Assembly (NCBI GenBank): GCA_902519235.1
Contig: CABYJE010000005.1
Location: 1 to 57,107, forward strand
From: an uncultured Prochlorococcus sp.
Lineage (GTDB): Bacteria > Cyanobacteriota > Cyanobacteriia > PCC-6307 > Cyanobiaceae
Length of the DNA: 57,107 bases
Direction: 5' to 3'
Of this stretch, positions 8,999-20,579 are shown one piece after another. A program made the translations under genes and the position numbers. Positions within the stretch are counted from its first letter, which is position 1, and the number at the start of each line of letters is the position of its first letter. The notes beneath the pieces were generated by a model. That model did no database searches, had not been told where the DNA came from, and saw only the letters and a program-made list of their open reading frames with translations.

Positions 8999-10603
8999 TT
9001 ATATAGTTGGAGCTTTTAGGATCTCATTTGTTTTAGTTCCTGAAAAAATATTTGTTTTCACAGCACTTTTAACTGCAGTTAAATCTCGATCGACCAAATT
9101 ATTGATAGATGCAATATAACTTTCAGTAACTAATCTAGGATACAAACCTATTCCAATAATCGGTAAAAGTAAACAAGCAATAATATAAACTTCCCTTGGC
9201 TCTGCATCTATAAGTTTTCGTTCTTCGATCAATTTAGGATTTTCTTTACCAAAGAAAATTTCTCGTAACATTGAAAGTAGATAAATAGGAGTAAGTATTA
9301 CACCGATAGCAGCTAAAGAAGCCATCACTACCCTAAACGGTAGTGTATATACTTCATCAGTAACAAATCCTGTAAATACCATCAATTCGGAAACAAATCC
9401 ACTCATACCAGGCAAAGCTAGGGAAGCAAGGGAGCAAGCAGTCCATAGGGCAAACATGATTCTCATTTTTTGTCCTACGCCACTCATTTCATCAAGTTTA
9501 AGAGTCTTTGTTCTGTCATAGGTGGCACCAACGAGAAAAAATAAACTTGCCCCGATTAATCCATGACTAACCATTTGCAGCATCGCTCCACTTGTTCCAA
9601 GGCTGCTAAAACTTCCTATACCGATAAGAACGAAACCCATATGACTTATCGAACTATATGCAATTTTTCTTTTAAGATTTCGTTGAGCAAAAGAAGTTAA
9701 TGCAGCATAAATTATATTGACTACCCCTAGAACTATTAATAATGGGGCAAATTGAGCATGAGCAACGGGTAATAATTGTGCATTAAATCTTAAAAGAGCA
9801 TATCCTCCCATCTTTAATAAAATTCCTGCTAGAAGCATATGAACAGGAGCTGTAGCCTCTCCATGAGCATCTGGAAGCCAAGTATGAAGAGGTACTATTG
9901 GTAGTTTCACTCCAAATGCAATTAAAAGCCCGATATAACATAATATTTGGAATTTTTGACTAAAATCTTGAGCTGCCAAATGAGAAAACTCAAAGTTAGG
10001 AATTTCTGTACCATAGAAACCCATTGCTAACGCTGCCAAAAGAATGAAGATAGAACTACCAGCTGTATAAATAATGAATTTTGTTGCTGCATATTGTCGA
10101 TTTTTGCCACCCCATATAGCCAATAATAAATAAACAGGAATTAGCTCAAGTTCCCAAGTTAGAAAGAATAAAAGCATATCTTGTACTGCAAACACAGCGA
10201 TTTGCCCACCATCCATAATCAATATCAAAAAGAAAAATAACTTTGGTTTGAACTTGACTGGCCATGCAGCAAGAACTGCTAAAGCAGTTATAAAACTAGT
10301 CAATAATATTAACGGCATAGACATGCCATCAGCTCCAACAGACCAAGTAAGACCTAAATCAGGGAGCCAGCTAATATTTTCTTTCAGTTGAACATTTTCA
10401 TTACTAATATCAAAGCCATTTATATATGAACCTACAGTTATTAAAAAAGTTATTAATGCAATAGACAATGCAAACCATCTCACCTCTTTGCCATCCCCTC
10501 TATCTGGGAAAAAAGGTATGACAAATGCACTACCAATTGGGAATAAAATTGAAGCAGATAACCAAGGAAAATTTGACAATCCAGCTCCCAAAGTTCCCAA
10601 CAT
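8999..10603 (-). CDS. ndhD: NDH-1 subunit 4 (NdhD, NDH-1 proton-pumping antiporter-like)
   Basis: Antiporter-like membrane-arm subunit of NDH-1. The ATG at 10603 gives 534 residues starting [16 protein letters not shown], matching the family; an upstream TTG at 10639 would add 12 residues and seems less likely. About 14 membrane segments are seen. Key Complex I residues are present: Glu in [15 protein letters not shown] near residue 130, Lys and His in [25 protein letters not shown], and Lys in [15 protein letters not shown]. NdhD together with the neighbouring NdhF forms the distal pump module of NDH-1. It is separated from ndhF by about 120 bases. Confidence 0.95.
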   Translation of the reverse strand: MLGTLGAGLSNFPWLSASILFPIGSAFVIPFFPDRGDGKEVRWFALSIALITFLITVGSYINGFDISNENVQLKENISWLPDLGLTWSVGADGMSMPLILLTSFITALAVLAAWPVKFKPKLFFFLILIMDGGQIAVFAVQDMLLFFLTWELELIPVYLLLAIWGGKNRQYAATKFIIYTAGSSIFILLAALAMGFYGTEIPNFEFSHLAAQDFSQKFQILCYIGLLIAFGVKLPIVPLHTWLPDAHGEATAPVHMLLAGILLKMGGYALLRFNAQLLPVAHAQFAPLLIVLGVVNIIYAALTSFAQRNLKRKIAYSSISHMGFVLIGIGSFSSLGTSGAMLQMVSHGLIGASLFFLVGATYDRTKTLKLDEMSGVGQKMRIMFALWTACSLASLALPGMSGFVSELMVFTGFVTDEVYTLPFRVVMASLAAIGVILTPIYLLSMLREIFFGKENPKLIEERKLIDAEPREVYIIACLLLPIIGIGLYPRLVTESYIASINNLVDRDLTAVKSAVKTNIFSGTKTNEILKAPTI

Positions 10604-10724
10604 TTGTGTCGCAAAATGTGTATAAAAATAAGTACTCAATTTAATAAGAAATTTATCTTAAATAAAGTCTAGAAATTTTCTGTATTTTTTCACCCCAATG
10701 GACAGTGAAGACACACAATTGTAA

Positions 10725-12746
10725 TTAAGATACTTGTGGAGATTGAATACCAAATATAGCAACTAGTAGAATTACTCCTCCAAAAACAATAAGAGCGTAG
10801 AATTGAGCCCTACCAGTCTCAAAATATTTCAAACCTTCTCCACTACCTAAAGTTACGAGTCCAGTAAGATTTACGACGCCATCAACAACCTTAGAATCAA
10901 CCTCTAAGACTTCTTTAGCAAGTTTTCTACTACCCTTAACAAAAAGTTTTTCATTAATATCATCTAGATACCATTTATTGGATAAAAACCTGTTGATACT
11001 AGGAAACTTTTCAGCAAATAAAACTGACAAATTAATTTTTCTTGCAAAATATGCCTGATAAGCAATAGTGATTCCAAAGGATGCAATAAGAACTGACGCT
11101 ATAGCTAAAGGCAAGAATTCTTTTAATTCGAATGCTTTTGCAGCAATCTCTGCCTCTTCTGGATCAAGTAAATTTGCAATTTTACTATCCCATGGGAGTC
11201 CCATAAAACCGATAATTAAAGAGGGGACAGATAGAAATACCAAAGGAAATGTCATTGACCAGGGAGACTCATGAATAGAGCCATGTTCTTCATGCTTCTC
11301 TTCATTTTCTTCATCTAGATTTAATTTAGAAGCGATTAAAAGCTCTTTTTGCAATTCTTTATTCTCACCTTTAAAATCACCTTCAAATGTCAAGAAATAA
11401 AGCCTAAACATATAAAAAGCAGTCATACCAGCAGTTATCAGTCCAACAAACCAAAAAGCAGGAAAAGAGATGAATGCGTTTCCTAGTATCTCGTCTTTGC
11501 TCCAAAAACCTGCCAGCGGTGGAATACCACTAATTGCTACACAACCTATTAAGAAAGTAGCAGATGTATATGGCATTTTTTTTCTTAAACCGCCCATTAA
11601 TCTCATATCTTGAGCCAGTACAGGTTGATGGCCAACTACTTCCTCCATTGCATGTATTACAGAACCAGATCCCAAAAATAGCATTGCTTTAAAGCAAGCA
11701 TGAGTAACCAAATGAAAAATTCCTGCTACTGGGGCTCCACATCCCATCGCAAGCATCATATAACCGAGCTGAGAAACAGTACTGTAAGCTAAGCCCTTTT
11801 TTAAATCCATTTGGGTCAAAGCTATAGAAGCACCTAAAAAACAAGTAATGGTTCCAACTAAAGCAATAATGAACTGAATAGAAGGGAATATTGAATACAA
11901 AGGTTGTAATCTCGCCACTAGAAATATTCCTGCTGCCACCATAGTAGCTGCATGGATAAGTGCAGAAATCGGCGTCGGTCCCTCCATCGCATCAGGTAAC
12001 CACACGTGAAGAGGAAACTGGGCAGATTTTGCCATTGGTCCTAAAAAAACTAAAAAACAGAGGAGTAAGGCAGCCCATATGGGTATTGAATTATCTAATA
12101 CTGATTGAGAAATTCCGTTAGCTATTTCATTAAAATCAAAACTATTCGTTGCCCAAAATAGACCAAGAATGCCTAATAGCAGTCCAAAGTCACCTACTCT
12201 ATTAACAACAAATGCTTTTTGTGCAGCGTGGGCAGCACCATCTCTGTCGTACCAAAACCCAACCAATAAGTAAGAACACATTCCAACTAATTCCCAAAAA
12301 ACATAAATTTCTAATAAATTTGGACTAACTATTAGTCCCATCATTGAACTACTAAATAAAGCTAAATATGTAAAAAATCTGACATAACCCTTATCATGTG
12401 CCATGTAACCATGAGAGTAGATCATTACAAGCAGGGTTATTGTAGTAACTAAAGCAAGCATTACACTCCCCAAAGGATCGAGGACGAAGCCCATTGGAAT
12501 TGTAAAATCACCTGCATTAGCCCATACAAATAATTTCTCTACTGATTGATAACCATTAACTTGTTCGAAAAGAGCTTTGTAACTAATTACCGCAGATATG
12601 CCAACGAAAGAAATCAGTCCTACAGAAACAATTTTTCTAGAATTATTAATTTTCTCATTAATACTTATAAGTCCTAAACCAGAAAGCACTGCTCCAATAA
12701 GTGGGAAAAGAGGAATTAACCAGGCAATTTCTGAGGCTTGAGGCAT
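10725..12746 (-). CDS. ndhF: NDH-1 subunit 5 (NdhF)
   Basis: The largest antiporter-like subunit of NDH-1, with the long lateral helix running along the membrane arm. The 673-residue protein has about 15-16 hydrophobic segments and conserved blocks YVFWELVGMCSYLLVGFWYDR, FLGPMAKSAQFPLHVWLPDAMEGPTPISALIHAATMV and QMDLKKGLAYSTVSQLGYM. A charged insertion (about residues 465-490, Glu/His-rich) lies in a C-terminal loop. It ATG-starts at 12746. ndhF-ndhD on the same strand are probably one unit. The respiratory or photosynthetic NDH-1L type is inferred from general similarity, not proven. Confidence 0.95.
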   Translation of the reverse strand: MPQASEIAWLIPLFPLIGAVLSGLGLISINEKINNSRKIVSVGLISFVGISAVISYKALFEQVNGYQSVEKLFVWANAGDFTIPMGFVLDPLGSVMLALVTTITLLVMIYSHGYMAHDKGYVRFFTYLALFSSSMMGLIVSPNLLEIYVFWELVGMCSYLLVGFWYDRDGAAHAAQKAFVVNRVGDFGLLLGILGLFWATNSFDFNEIANGISQSVLDNSIPIWAALLLCFLVFLGPMAKSAQFPLHVWLPDAMEGPTPISALIHAATMVAAGIFLVARLQPLYSIFPSIQFIIALVGTITCFLGASIALTQMDLKKGLAYSTVSQLGYMMLAMGCGAPVAGIFHLVTHACFKAMLFLGSGSVIHAMEEVVGHQPVLAQDMRLMGGLRKKMPYTSATFLIGCVAISGIPPLAGFWSKDEILGNAFISFPAFWFVGLITAGMTAFYMFRLYFLTFEGDFKGENKELQKELLIASKLNLDEENEEKHEEHGSIHESPWSMTFPLVFLSVPSLIIGFMGLPWDSKIANLLDPEEAEIAAKAFELKEFLPLAIASVLIASFGITIAYQAYFARKINLSVLFAEKFPSINRFLSNKWYLDDINEKLFVKGSRKLAKEVLEVDSKVVDGVVNLTGLVTLGSGEGLKYFETGRAQFYALIVFGGVILLVAIFGIQSPQVS

Positions 12747-12780
12747 TTTGTAAATAACTTATATTTTTGATTTTAAACTG

Positions 12781-13509
12781 TCAATTGAAAAATTCAGACA
12801 AAAATGATGAATTAAATGTTTTAACAGCAATATTTATATACTGATGGGACCACCAAAGCACACCTATTGCAATCAATATACCAAGTTGAGATAACTTAAA
12901 AAATTCTGCAATTTTAAATTCTTGCCTTCCTTCAATTATTGCCTTAAAGGGAATGATAGAAGTAATTTTTCTAAACTTTTCAAATTCATCTCCAAATCTA
13001 TTAGATAATCTCTTATCCCCATGCCAAATTGCGAAAAGGTGATGCAGAATTAAGCCAATGGAGGTTATTAATGTGAATGATGTACCAATCCATAATGTAT
13101 GCGCAAAACACCAAATTATCTGACCAAATGCTTGTGGATGTCTTGTAATTCTCATTATCCCAGTTCCATAAATTCGCACTTTAGGTTTTAAAACCGAGGG
13201 AATCTCAAGCAGATTGTAAGTTGCAGGATATAAAAATAAAAAGCTTATAGCAGTTAAAGACCAAACTATTACAAAAACGAAGCTATTACCCTGTAAATTC
13301 CATAATCTTATTCCGTCATATCTATGTGCCAAAAAATAAGTAATCAAAATAATTGCCGATGGCAAACTTAAACAGACAAAACATAACCGCCATAATCTTG
13401 GTCCCATGATAGATTCTGCTTTCATTCTCAAAGCAGCTCCACCACTATGAATGACTGCAAAAATCAAAATTAATATTAAAATTACTAGTGAAGTTCTATG
13501 AGTCTCCAT
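12781..13509 (-). CDS. NnrU/Z-ISO family membrane protein (candidate 15-cis-zeta-carotene isomerase)
   Basis: Integral membrane protein of the NnrU family, which includes the plant and cyanobacterial zeta-carotene isomerase Z-ISO. The ATG at 13509 (METHRTSLVIL) is chosen; a TTG at 13545 would add 12 residues of non-membrane sequence. The 242-residue product has about six hydrophobic segments. Family blocks are FAVIHSGGAALR near residue 20, with its His, and IMRITRHPQAFGQIIWCFAHTLW near 125-150, with two His residues and one Cys suited to haem or metal ligation. The gene lies between ndhF and rbcR, about 2 kb from crtP, which supports a carotenoid role. The function is inferred. Confidence 0.72.
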   Translation of the reverse strand: METHRTSLVILILILIFAVIHSGGAALRMKAESIMGPRLWRLCFVCLSLPSAIILITYFLAHRYDGIRLWNLQGNSFVFVIVWSLTAISFLFLYPATYNLLEIPSVLKPKVRIYGTGIMRITRHPQAFGQIIWCFAHTLWIGTSFTLITSIGLILHHLFAIWHGDKRLSNRFGDEFEKFRKITSIIPFKAIIEGRQEFKIAEFFKLSQLGILIAIGVLWWSHQYINIAVKTFNSSFLSEFFN

Positions 13510-13591
13510 AATTTTAGATAATTCAAGAAATTTATTTCTTAACAAGAATACTGATAAGTATTAGAATTATAAATAACAGTAGGCACAATAG

Positions 13592-14536
13592 ATGCCCGAA
13601 TTACCATTTACTCTCGACCAATTAAGAATATTAAAAGCTATAGCAGCTCAAGGAAGTTTTAAAAAAGCTGCAGATCTACTGTATGTAACTCAACCTGCCG
13701 TGAGTTTACAAATACAAAATCTTGAAAAACAACTTGAAATTACAATTTTTGATAGAGGTGGTAGAAAAGCTCTATTGACCGAGGCAGGAAGACTACTACT
13801 TGATTATTGTGAAAGAATTTTGAATCAATGTGATGAAGCTTGTAAAGCTATTGAGGACTTAAATAGTTTAAAAGGTGGAACTCTTGTAATTGGAGCCAGT
13901 CAAACAACTGGAACTTATTTAATGCCAAGAATGATTGGACTATTCAGACAAAAATATCCTGATGTATCAGTACAACTTCAAGTTCATAGCACAAGAAGAA
14001 CTGGCTGGAGTGTTGCCAATGGACAAATTGACCTAGCAATTATTGGAGGACAATTACCGAGTGATTTAGAAAATTTGCTACAAGTGATTCCATACGCTAC
14101 AGATGAATTAGCACTGGTCTTACCAGCTAAACATCAACTCTCAAACAAAAAAGAGCTTTTAAAAGAAGACTTATACAAATTAAATTTCGTAACATTAGAT
14201 TCTCAATCCACTACAAGAAAAGTTGTTGACAAACTTCTCCAAGATTCTGGACTTGAAATTCAAAGATTAAAAATTGAGATGGAACTTAACTCTCTTGAAG
14301 CAATCAAGAATGCAGTTCAATCAGGGTTAGGAGCATCGTTTTTACCTGTTGTTTCAATTGAGAGAGAATTAGCGGCAGGAACAATCCACAAAGCATTTGT
14401 TGCTGACTTAGAGGTTAAAAGAGAACTTAAATTAATTACTAATCCATCAAGATACACTTCAAGAGCGTCAGAAGTATTTAAGAAAATTATCCTGCCTCAA
14501 TTCGCTAGTTTAGAAAGCCCACTGAGGCAGATATAA
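13592..14536 (+). CDS. rbcR: LysR-type regulator, RbcR-like
   Basis: LysR-family regulator of the RbcR type, which controls RuBisCO and carbon-fixation genes in cyanobacteria and red-lineage plastids. The winged-helix domain occupies residues about 6-65 ([41 protein letters not shown]), followed by a linker helix and a periplasmic-binding-type effector domain from about 95 ([26 protein letters not shown]). At 314 residues its length is typical. It is divergent from the NnrU/Z-ISO gene, with 82 bases between the starts; this spacer contains an AAGAAA/TTTCTT inverted repeat near 13525-13540 that might be an operator. Assignment to RbcR rather than another LysR rests on overall resemblance. Confidence 0.88.
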   Translation: MPELPFTLDQLRILKAIAAQGSFKKAADLLYVTQPAVSLQIQNLEKQLEITIFDRGGRKALLTEAGRLLLDYCERILNQCDEACKAIEDLNSLKGGTLVIGASQTTGTYLMPRMIGLFRQKYPDVSVQLQVHSTRRTGWSVANGQIDLAIIGGQLPSDLENLLQVIPYATDELALVLPAKHQLSNKKELLKEDLYKLNFVTLDSQSTTRKVVDKLLQDSGLEIQRLKIEMELNSLEAIKNAVQSGLGASFLPVVSIERELAAGTIHKAFVADLEVKRELKLITNPSRYTSRASEVFKKIILPQFASLESPLRQI

Positions 14537-14542
14537 ATTAAA

Positions 14543-15166
14543 TCAGAACTGAATTGCTTCTTTGTTTATACCTACTCCTCCATCTTCGGCTTGTCCATCC
14601 CCTTTTATTATAAATTTATTTTCATTTACATCAGTCTGATAAACGCACTTAACTATTGGCTTATCTCTTATAGATCCAATATAAGCAAAAGTATTCATTC
14701 TTTGCTTACATTCTCTTACATCTTCATTACTAATGGCTCCCTGTTTTTGCAAAACCGTCCAATTCTCTCTCCTAATAACACAACCTGGCTGAAGAGCTGG
14801 TTGCGTTACAAAACTCGTAGATGGATTAAGGGTTGTATACATTTCAACATCAATTACAAAAGCGCTGGCTCCCCATTGTCTACAAAATTCCGGATCTGGA
14901 ACAGCCATATCTAATTGTTGTTGACTAGCTATATTTCCTTGGCCTCCATCTGTTGTACTGGTAATAGCACTCCCAATGCCAACTCCTAAAATTAATACTC
15001 CCGCGAGGACAGCAATTGTTCCCGTACTGAAGTTGATCTTTTGTTCAGAAGAAGCAGGTAATCTATTATTTCTTTGTCCATAAGAATCTAACTCTCTTGG
15101 GTTTGAAGAGTAATAACTTCTATTTGAGCCTCTTCTAGGCCTTCTATTTGAGGGTGGTCTATTCAC
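14543..15166 (-). CDS. DUF3172-type membrane-anchored protein
   Basis: A 207-residue protein of a cyanobacterial family I recognise as DUF3172; the function is unknown. The N-terminus is Arg/Ser/Asn-rich and probably disordered (residues 1-45), then comes one membrane segment (about 48-68, [19 protein letters not shown]), followed by a soluble domain with [24 protein letters not shown] and several Cys residues ([26 protein letters not shown]). The domain probably lies outside the cytoplasm, where the four Cys could pair. The ATG start overlaps the 3' end of ndhM by 4 bases, so translation is likely coupled, a hint of a role near NDH-1 or the thylakoid. Confidence 0.78.
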   Translation of the reverse strand: MNRPPSNRRPRRGSNRSYYSSNPRELDSYGQRNNRLPASSEQKINFSTGTIAVLAGVLILGVGIGSAITSTTDGGQGNIASQQQLDMAVPDPEFCRQWGASAFVIDVEMYTTLNPSTSFVTQPALQPGCVIRRENWTVLQKQGAISNEDVRECKQRMNTFAYIGSIRDKPIVKCVYQTDVNENKFIIKGDGQAEDGGVGINKEAIQF

Positions 15167-15510
15167 AGTACTTCATTTGTTTTTGGTAAGCCCATTGAAT
15201 AGTTCATTACTCTACAATCAGGGTTATAACTCAATTGGCCATTTTGAAGCAAAAATTTAATTAAACCTTCAATCTCTGATCCTATTTTCCGAAGTTCGTA
15301 ATCATCTAAATCCTTTCCCACTCTCTCTTTGATTAATTCATTAAACTTTTGATTTATTTTGGACAAAGAACTTTCATTCCAAATAAACTCGTTATCAGGA
15401 TCTAAATCAAGTGTCAATTTGTTTGGATGAAAGTGTAGTTCTTCATCAACTACTTCAGCAGTGAAAATTCTGACATGTCTAGTAGTTGATTTTAAGAGCA
15501 TTTTTTCCAT
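15163..15510 (-). CDS. ndhM: NDH-1 subunit M (NdhM)
   Basis: Oxygenic-photosynthesis-specific peripheral subunit of NDH-1 located on the stromal or cytoplasmic arm. The 115-residue protein begins [20 protein letters not shown] and contains [19 protein letters not shown] and the C-terminal [19 protein letters not shown], which match cyanobacterial NdhM. A second ATG four codons in could also serve as the start. Its last bases overlap the DUF3172 gene by 4 bases. It is divergent from crtP, with 90 bases between the two starts. Together with ndhA/I/G/E/D/F/O this makes eight NDH-1 subunit genes in the window. Confidence 0.94.
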   Translation of the reverse strand: MEKMLLKSTTRHVRIFTAEVVDEELHFHPNKLTLDLDPDNEFIWNESSLSKINQKFNELIKERVGKDLDDYELRKIGSEIEGLIKFLLQNGQLSYNPDCRVMNYSMGLPKTNEVL

Positions 15511-15558
15511 AATTTTGCGAAATAATCAACGAAAAAAACTATTATGTTCTAACTTTAA

Positions 15559-17001
<1,443 letters not shown>

Positions 17002-17040
17002 CATTTACACTAAGTAATTTAAAAATCCAGCTAAAACTTT

Positions 17041-17949
17041 TTGAAAAATTCAATTTCTCAACTAGATCAAGCATATGAGATATGCCGAAAAGAAACCCAA
17101 AAATGGGCTAAAACCTTTTATTTGGGAACTCTTCTTCTACCAATAGAAAAGAGAAAAGCTATTTGGGCTATTTATGTATGGTGTAGAAGAACAGATGAAA
17201 TAATGGATAGTAAAGAAGCTTTAACTAAATCGCAAAACGAACTTTCAGACAATCTAGATGCATGGGAAGAAAATACAAAGAGTGTATTTAATGGGAATAT
17301 TAAAACTGAATTAGATTCAGTTTTATTAGATACCATCGAAAAATACCCACAAAATATCCAACCCTATCTAGATATGATAGATGGACAAAGGATGGATCTG
17401 AATAAATTTAGATACAAAGATTTTGAGGAATTAAAACTCTATTGTTATAGAGTCGCAGGGACTGTTGGTTTAATGACTCAAAATGTCATGGGGATTGATA
17501 GCGCTTATACATCAGCGCCATGGAGTGACAAGCCTGACCCGTCTGAAGCGGCTATAGCTCTAGGAATTGCAAATCAATTAACAAATATTTTGAGGGATGT
17601 AGGAGAAGATAGACAAAGAGGAAGAATTTATCTCCCACAAGCTGATATTGAAAAATTTAATTATTCTGAAGAAGAACTTTTAAAAGGCGAAATTAACAAT
17701 CAATGGAAAGCACTAATGAACTTTCAATTAACAAGGGCTCGCGATTGGTTCCAAAAGTCTGAAGAGGGAATTAAGTGGTTATCGTCTGATGCGAGATGGC
17801 CTGTTTGGACATCTTTACGTCTCTATAGAGGGATTTTAGATTCTATTGAAAGATTAGACTATGATGTTTTTAATAACAGAGCTTTTGTTAAGAATTCTGT
17901 AAAAGCTTTTGAAATACCAATATCTTTTTTAATTTCTCGCATCAAATAG
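17041..17949 (+). CDS. crtB: Phytoene synthase (CrtB)
   Basis: Condenses two GGPP molecules to phytoene, the first committed carotenoid step. Both Asp-rich substrate-Mg2+ motifs are present: DEIMD at residues 52-56 and DVGED at 186-190 in NILRDVGEDRQRGRIYLP. The 302-residue length is normal. The start is TTG at 17041, as no ATG or GTG precedes the family N-terminus MKNSISQLDQAYEICRKETQ. It is co-directional with crtP and ends in TAG directly abutting the stop of the RRM gene on the other strand, with no bases between them. Confidence 0.96.
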   Translation: MKNSISQLDQAYEICRKETQKWAKTFYLGTLLLPIEKRKAIWAIYVWCRRTDEIMDSKEALTKSQNELSDNLDAWEENTKSVFNGNIKTELDSVLLDTIEKYPQNIQPYLDMIDGQRMDLNKFRYKDFEELKLYCYRVAGTVGLMTQNVMGIDSAYTSAPWSDKPDPSEAAIALGIANQLTNILRDVGEDRQRGRIYLPQADIEKFNYSEEELLKGEINNQWKALMNFQLTRARDWFQKSEEGIKWLSSDARWPVWTSLRLYRGILDSIERLDYDVFNNRAFVKNSVKAFEIPISFLISRIK

Positions 17950-18369
17950 CTAAGCAGGCGTTTTCTGGTTAGCCAACAAATCTTTTAATTTGGAAAGTTC
18001 TCCAGCCCATCTTGGATCAGGTGCCTCAAGATTAGGAGCATCACTATGAACAATTTTCTTGAAATCTTTCCTCTTTTTGTTCTTGTTTAATTTTCCGCTA
18101 ATATTTTTATTTTTCCCAGAATCTTTCTTTTCTGATAACTCTACTCTTAGTTTTGAACCATTAAATTCGAAACCATTTAATTTCTGAATTAATAAATTAG
18201 CATTCTCTTCATTGTTGGTTGTCGCGAAACCAAACCCTCTGCATTCTTTAGTTTCCTTATCTAAAACTGCTTTAAATCTAAACGAATCAGAAACTGATTT
18301 TAAAAGTGAATCAAATTCCTTTGGATTAAACCCTTGTGGTAAGTTGCCAATGTAAATACGAATACTCAT
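17950..18369 (-). CDS. RRM-type RNA-binding protein, 139 aa
   Basis: Single RNA-recognition motif protein, like the cyanobacterial Rbp family. RNP2 is seen as IRIYIGNLP at residues 3-11 and RNP1 as CRGFGFATT around residues 44-52, with the typical beta-alpha-beta spacing to about residue 82. The tail from about 85 is Lys- and Asn-rich (disordered) and ends in a short region LEAPDPRWAGELSKLKDLLA that may be a helix. Rbp proteins have been linked to cold response and to mRNA localisation near thylakoids; which applies here is unknown. It ATG-starts at 18369 and converges exactly on crtB. Confidence 0.9.
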   Translation of the reverse strand: MSIRIYIGNLPQGFNPKEFDSLLKSVSDSFRFKAVLDKETKECRGFGFATTNNEENANLLIQKLNGFEFNGSKLRVELSEKKDSGKNKNISGKLNKNKKRKDFKKIVHSDAPNLEAPDPRWAGELSKLKDLLANQKTPA

Positions 18370-18427
18370 AAATTTTTAAAAATAATTTTGAAGTCTGAAC
18401 TTCTAAACAAAACTAGGCTATGTGTAT

Positions 18428-19645
18428 TTAATCACATTTTGGCGCATTTTGTTGAATCCATTGCTTAGCTTTATAAATAGCTTCATCAAAATCATTCAAT
18501 CTTTGAAATGCAAGCTCCTTTGAGAGATACTGTAAGAGGTCGCCTAAGATAGGCCCATCCTCTATTTTTAAATTTTTTTTAATTACATTACCATTAATTA
18601 AATTTGTGGGATGAAATAATTTATCTTCCTTGTCTCGCCATCTTTTCAGCCATTCAAAGTGCAAATTTGGAGGTAAATAAAAAATAAAAGATGGAAGAAA
18701 CATCTCTAATTCTTGATGTAATTTAAATCTATCTAATTCATTCAGCTGAGCAATATTTTTGTTCTTCAAAAAAAAGTGCCATTTTCGTAGTAATTTAGTT
18801 TTTGCAATTTCCACTTTACTAAATTTAAATTTTTCAAGAGATGCTTCATCTAAAATCTGAGCTATAAAAAATAATGGTAAAAATTTCTCTTTTTCTTCCT
18901 GATAAAGTTCTGCATAATTAATTTTTTCTAAATCCAAAAAGAAAGATTCTTCATAAAAATTATCATTACCAAATATATTAATTTTTTTTATCAAAATAAT
19001 CGCGTCAAGAGCATATAACCCATTTACTATTTTCTGTATTTCATAATTAATACGCTCTTTAGCAACAAGAAATAATTGCACTTTATTTTTTTTAATAAAA
19101 GTAATTAAATTAGAATCAATTTTAAAATTGAATTCAGAAACAAATCGAAAACATCTTAATATTCGTAAAGGATCATTCAGTAAATTCATTTCAGAATGGG
19201 TTCTAAGTAAAGAAAGCTTTAGATCTTTAAGGCCATTTAATGGATCAAACAAACATTTTTTATCAAATAAAAAAGCAATTGAATTAATCGAAAAGTCTCT
19301 AGAACTCAAATCTCCTTCAATCGTAGATGAAACCTGATTAGAAATATCAATGTAAATATGCTTAAGAATAATCCTTATTACTTCCCTTTTTTTATCTAAA
19401 ATTATAAATTTTGATCCAATATTAGCTGCTATCTTTTTCCCAATTTCAATTGCATTTAAAGGAACCACAATATCAACATCTACCTGTTCAGTTTCTCTTC
19501 TCAAAATAATATCCCTTATGTAACCACCAACCAAATAAGATCCGTTAGGTAAAAAAGCTAAGATAGAATTCCAATTATGAAGTTTTATACTTTTTTCTAA
19601 TTCATCAATTATTAGTGTATGATCAGTGAGAATACTTCCTTTCAT
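18428..19645 (-). CDS. cca: CCA-adding enzyme/poly(A) polymerase family tRNA nucleotidyltransferase
   Basis: Class II nucleotidyltransferase that adds or repairs the tRNA 3' CCA. The family head motif is GSYLVGGYIRD from residue 35, and the metal-binding pair is in VDVDIVV (Asp56, Asp58). RNA- and base-recognition blocks follow: SSRDFSINSIAF near 118 and NDPLRILRCFRF near 165. It has 405 residues and no obvious HD phosphohydrolase domain. The division between CCA-adding and A-adding cannot be judged from sequence alone. It starts at ATG 19645, 14 bases from the divergent ycf34 start, so both genes probably share a compact promoter region. Confidence 0.88.
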   Translation of the reverse strand: MKGSILTDHTLIIDELEKSIKLHNWNSILAFLPNGSYLVGGYIRDIILRRETEQVDVDIVVPLNAIEIGKKIAANIGSKFIILDKKREVIRIILKHIYIDISNQVSSTIEGDLSSRDFSINSIAFLFDKKCLFDPLNGLKDLKLSLLRTHSEMNLLNDPLRILRCFRFVSEFNFKIDSNLITFIKKNKVQLFLVAKERINYEIQKIVNGLYALDAIILIKKINIFGNDNFYEESFFLDLEKINYAELYQEEKEKFLPLFFIAQILDEASLEKFKFSKVEIAKTKLLRKWHFFLKNKNIAQLNELDRFKLHQELEMFLPSFIFYLPPNLHFEWLKRWRDKEDKLFHPTNLINGNVIKKNLKIEDGPILGDLLQYLSKELAFQRLNDFDEAIYKAKQWIQQNAPKCD

Positions 19646-19659
19646 TTTATTTATTAATT

Positions 19660-19911
19660 ATGTGCATTTGCATCAACTGTAAATGGGTTGATAGATGTAT
19701 CACATACCATGATGTTGAGAATAACCATAATGTTGATCATATTTGTGATGTACCTGATTTTAAAGCAAAAAAACCTTTCATTCATGTCAATATAGTTAAA
19801 GATAAAAATGGCGATTATAAAACTGACTGGGATGTTCAATCTTGTGAAAGTTTTACAAACGAATTTGGTAAATGGTCTAAGTGTAATCCAGGTATGGAAT
19901 TACCTGTTTGA
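19660..19911 (+). CDS. ycf34: Ycf34 family iron-sulfur protein
   Basis: Small cyanobacterial and algal-plastid protein reported to bind an Fe-S cluster and to help tune photosynthetic electron transport. The N-terminus MCICINCKWVDRC supplies Cys2, Cys4, Cys7 and Cys13, the hallmark of the family, with a further Cys29. The C-terminal part includes WDVQSCESFTNEFGKW. At 83 residues its length is typical. The ATG lies 14 bases from the divergent cca start. The next gene, tsaB, begins 10 bases after its stop on the same strand. Confidence 0.9.
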   Translation: MCICINCKWVDRCITYHDVENNHNVDHICDVPDFKAKKPFIHVNIVKDKNGDYKTDWDVQSCESFTNEFGKWSKCNPGMELPV

Positions 19912-19921
19912 AGGTTAATAG

Positions 19922-20575
19922 ATGACAAATAAATTCAAACAAAGAGTAGATAATTCTATATTAGTAATTCATAGCACAGACAATTCTTTTGGCTTTGGAT
20001 ACAGAAAAAACAATAATCTTGAATCTGATAAATTATTTATCAAAAAATTTGATAATGACCTTTGCAACAACTTAATAGATGACTTTAATAATTTCATTTC
20101 CAAAAAAAATTTACAAAAGGTAAATAAGATATCTGTCAGCATAGGGCCAGCAAATTTTAATGCTTCTCGACTTATTGTAGTTTTAGCAAGAACTATTTCA
20201 CAACAAATAAATTGTCGTTTAGACAGTTTTAGTTCCTTTGAAATAATGGCAAAAAGAATTGCATCAAAAAATAATATCTTTAAAAACAAACAATCATTCT
20301 GGATTTACAAAAAATTAAAACGAAAAGGTTTCATTGCTGGTAAGTATGAAATTTATCAAAACGAAAAAACCGCTCCGGATCTAGTTATTAAAGAGATTAT
20401 TTTACCAAAACTTGTTAAAGAATTTGACAGTGAAGAACTTTTTTTAGAGGCTAACTATGATGACAAAGAAGATATAAAAGAACTATTAGATTTATCAAAT
20501 AAAAATTTATTAAATACGAATATAAATTCATGGCAAAAAGTTTTACCTCTTTACCCAATTTCTCCAATTAACTAA
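19922..20575 (+). CDS. tsaB: TsaB-like tRNA threonylcarbamoyladenosine protein
   Basis: Partner of TsaD/TsaE in making t6A at position 37 of ANN-decoding tRNAs; TsaB (YeaZ) is a catalytically silent ASKHA-fold scaffold. The most telling segment is ISVSIGPANFNASRLIVVLARTISQQ around residues 70-95, matching the family GPGSFTGLRIG...AKGLA. N-terminal strand ILVIHSTDNSFGFGY also agrees. It has 217 residues and weak overall conservation, with a Lys-rich composition. The link to translation fits the adjacent cca gene. It starts with ATG and overlaps nothing; it converges on plsC with a 4-base gap. Confidence 0.78.
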   Translation: MTNKFKQRVDNSILVIHSTDNSFGFGYRKNNNLESDKLFIKKFDNDLCNNLIDDFNNFISKKNLQKVNKISVSIGPANFNASRLIVVLARTISQQINCRLDSFSSFEIMAKRIASKNNIFKNKQSFWIYKKLKRKGFIAGKYEIYQNEKTAPDLVIKEIILPKLVKEFDSEELFLEANYDDKEDIKELLDLSNKNLLNTNINSWQKVLPLYPISPIN

Positions 20576-20579
20576 GTTT

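Noticed and set aside
14591-14914. 107-codon plus-strand frame opposite the DUF3172 gene
   Set aside because: It is antisense to a gene with a clear signal, domain and coupling to ndhM; no ribosome site or family.
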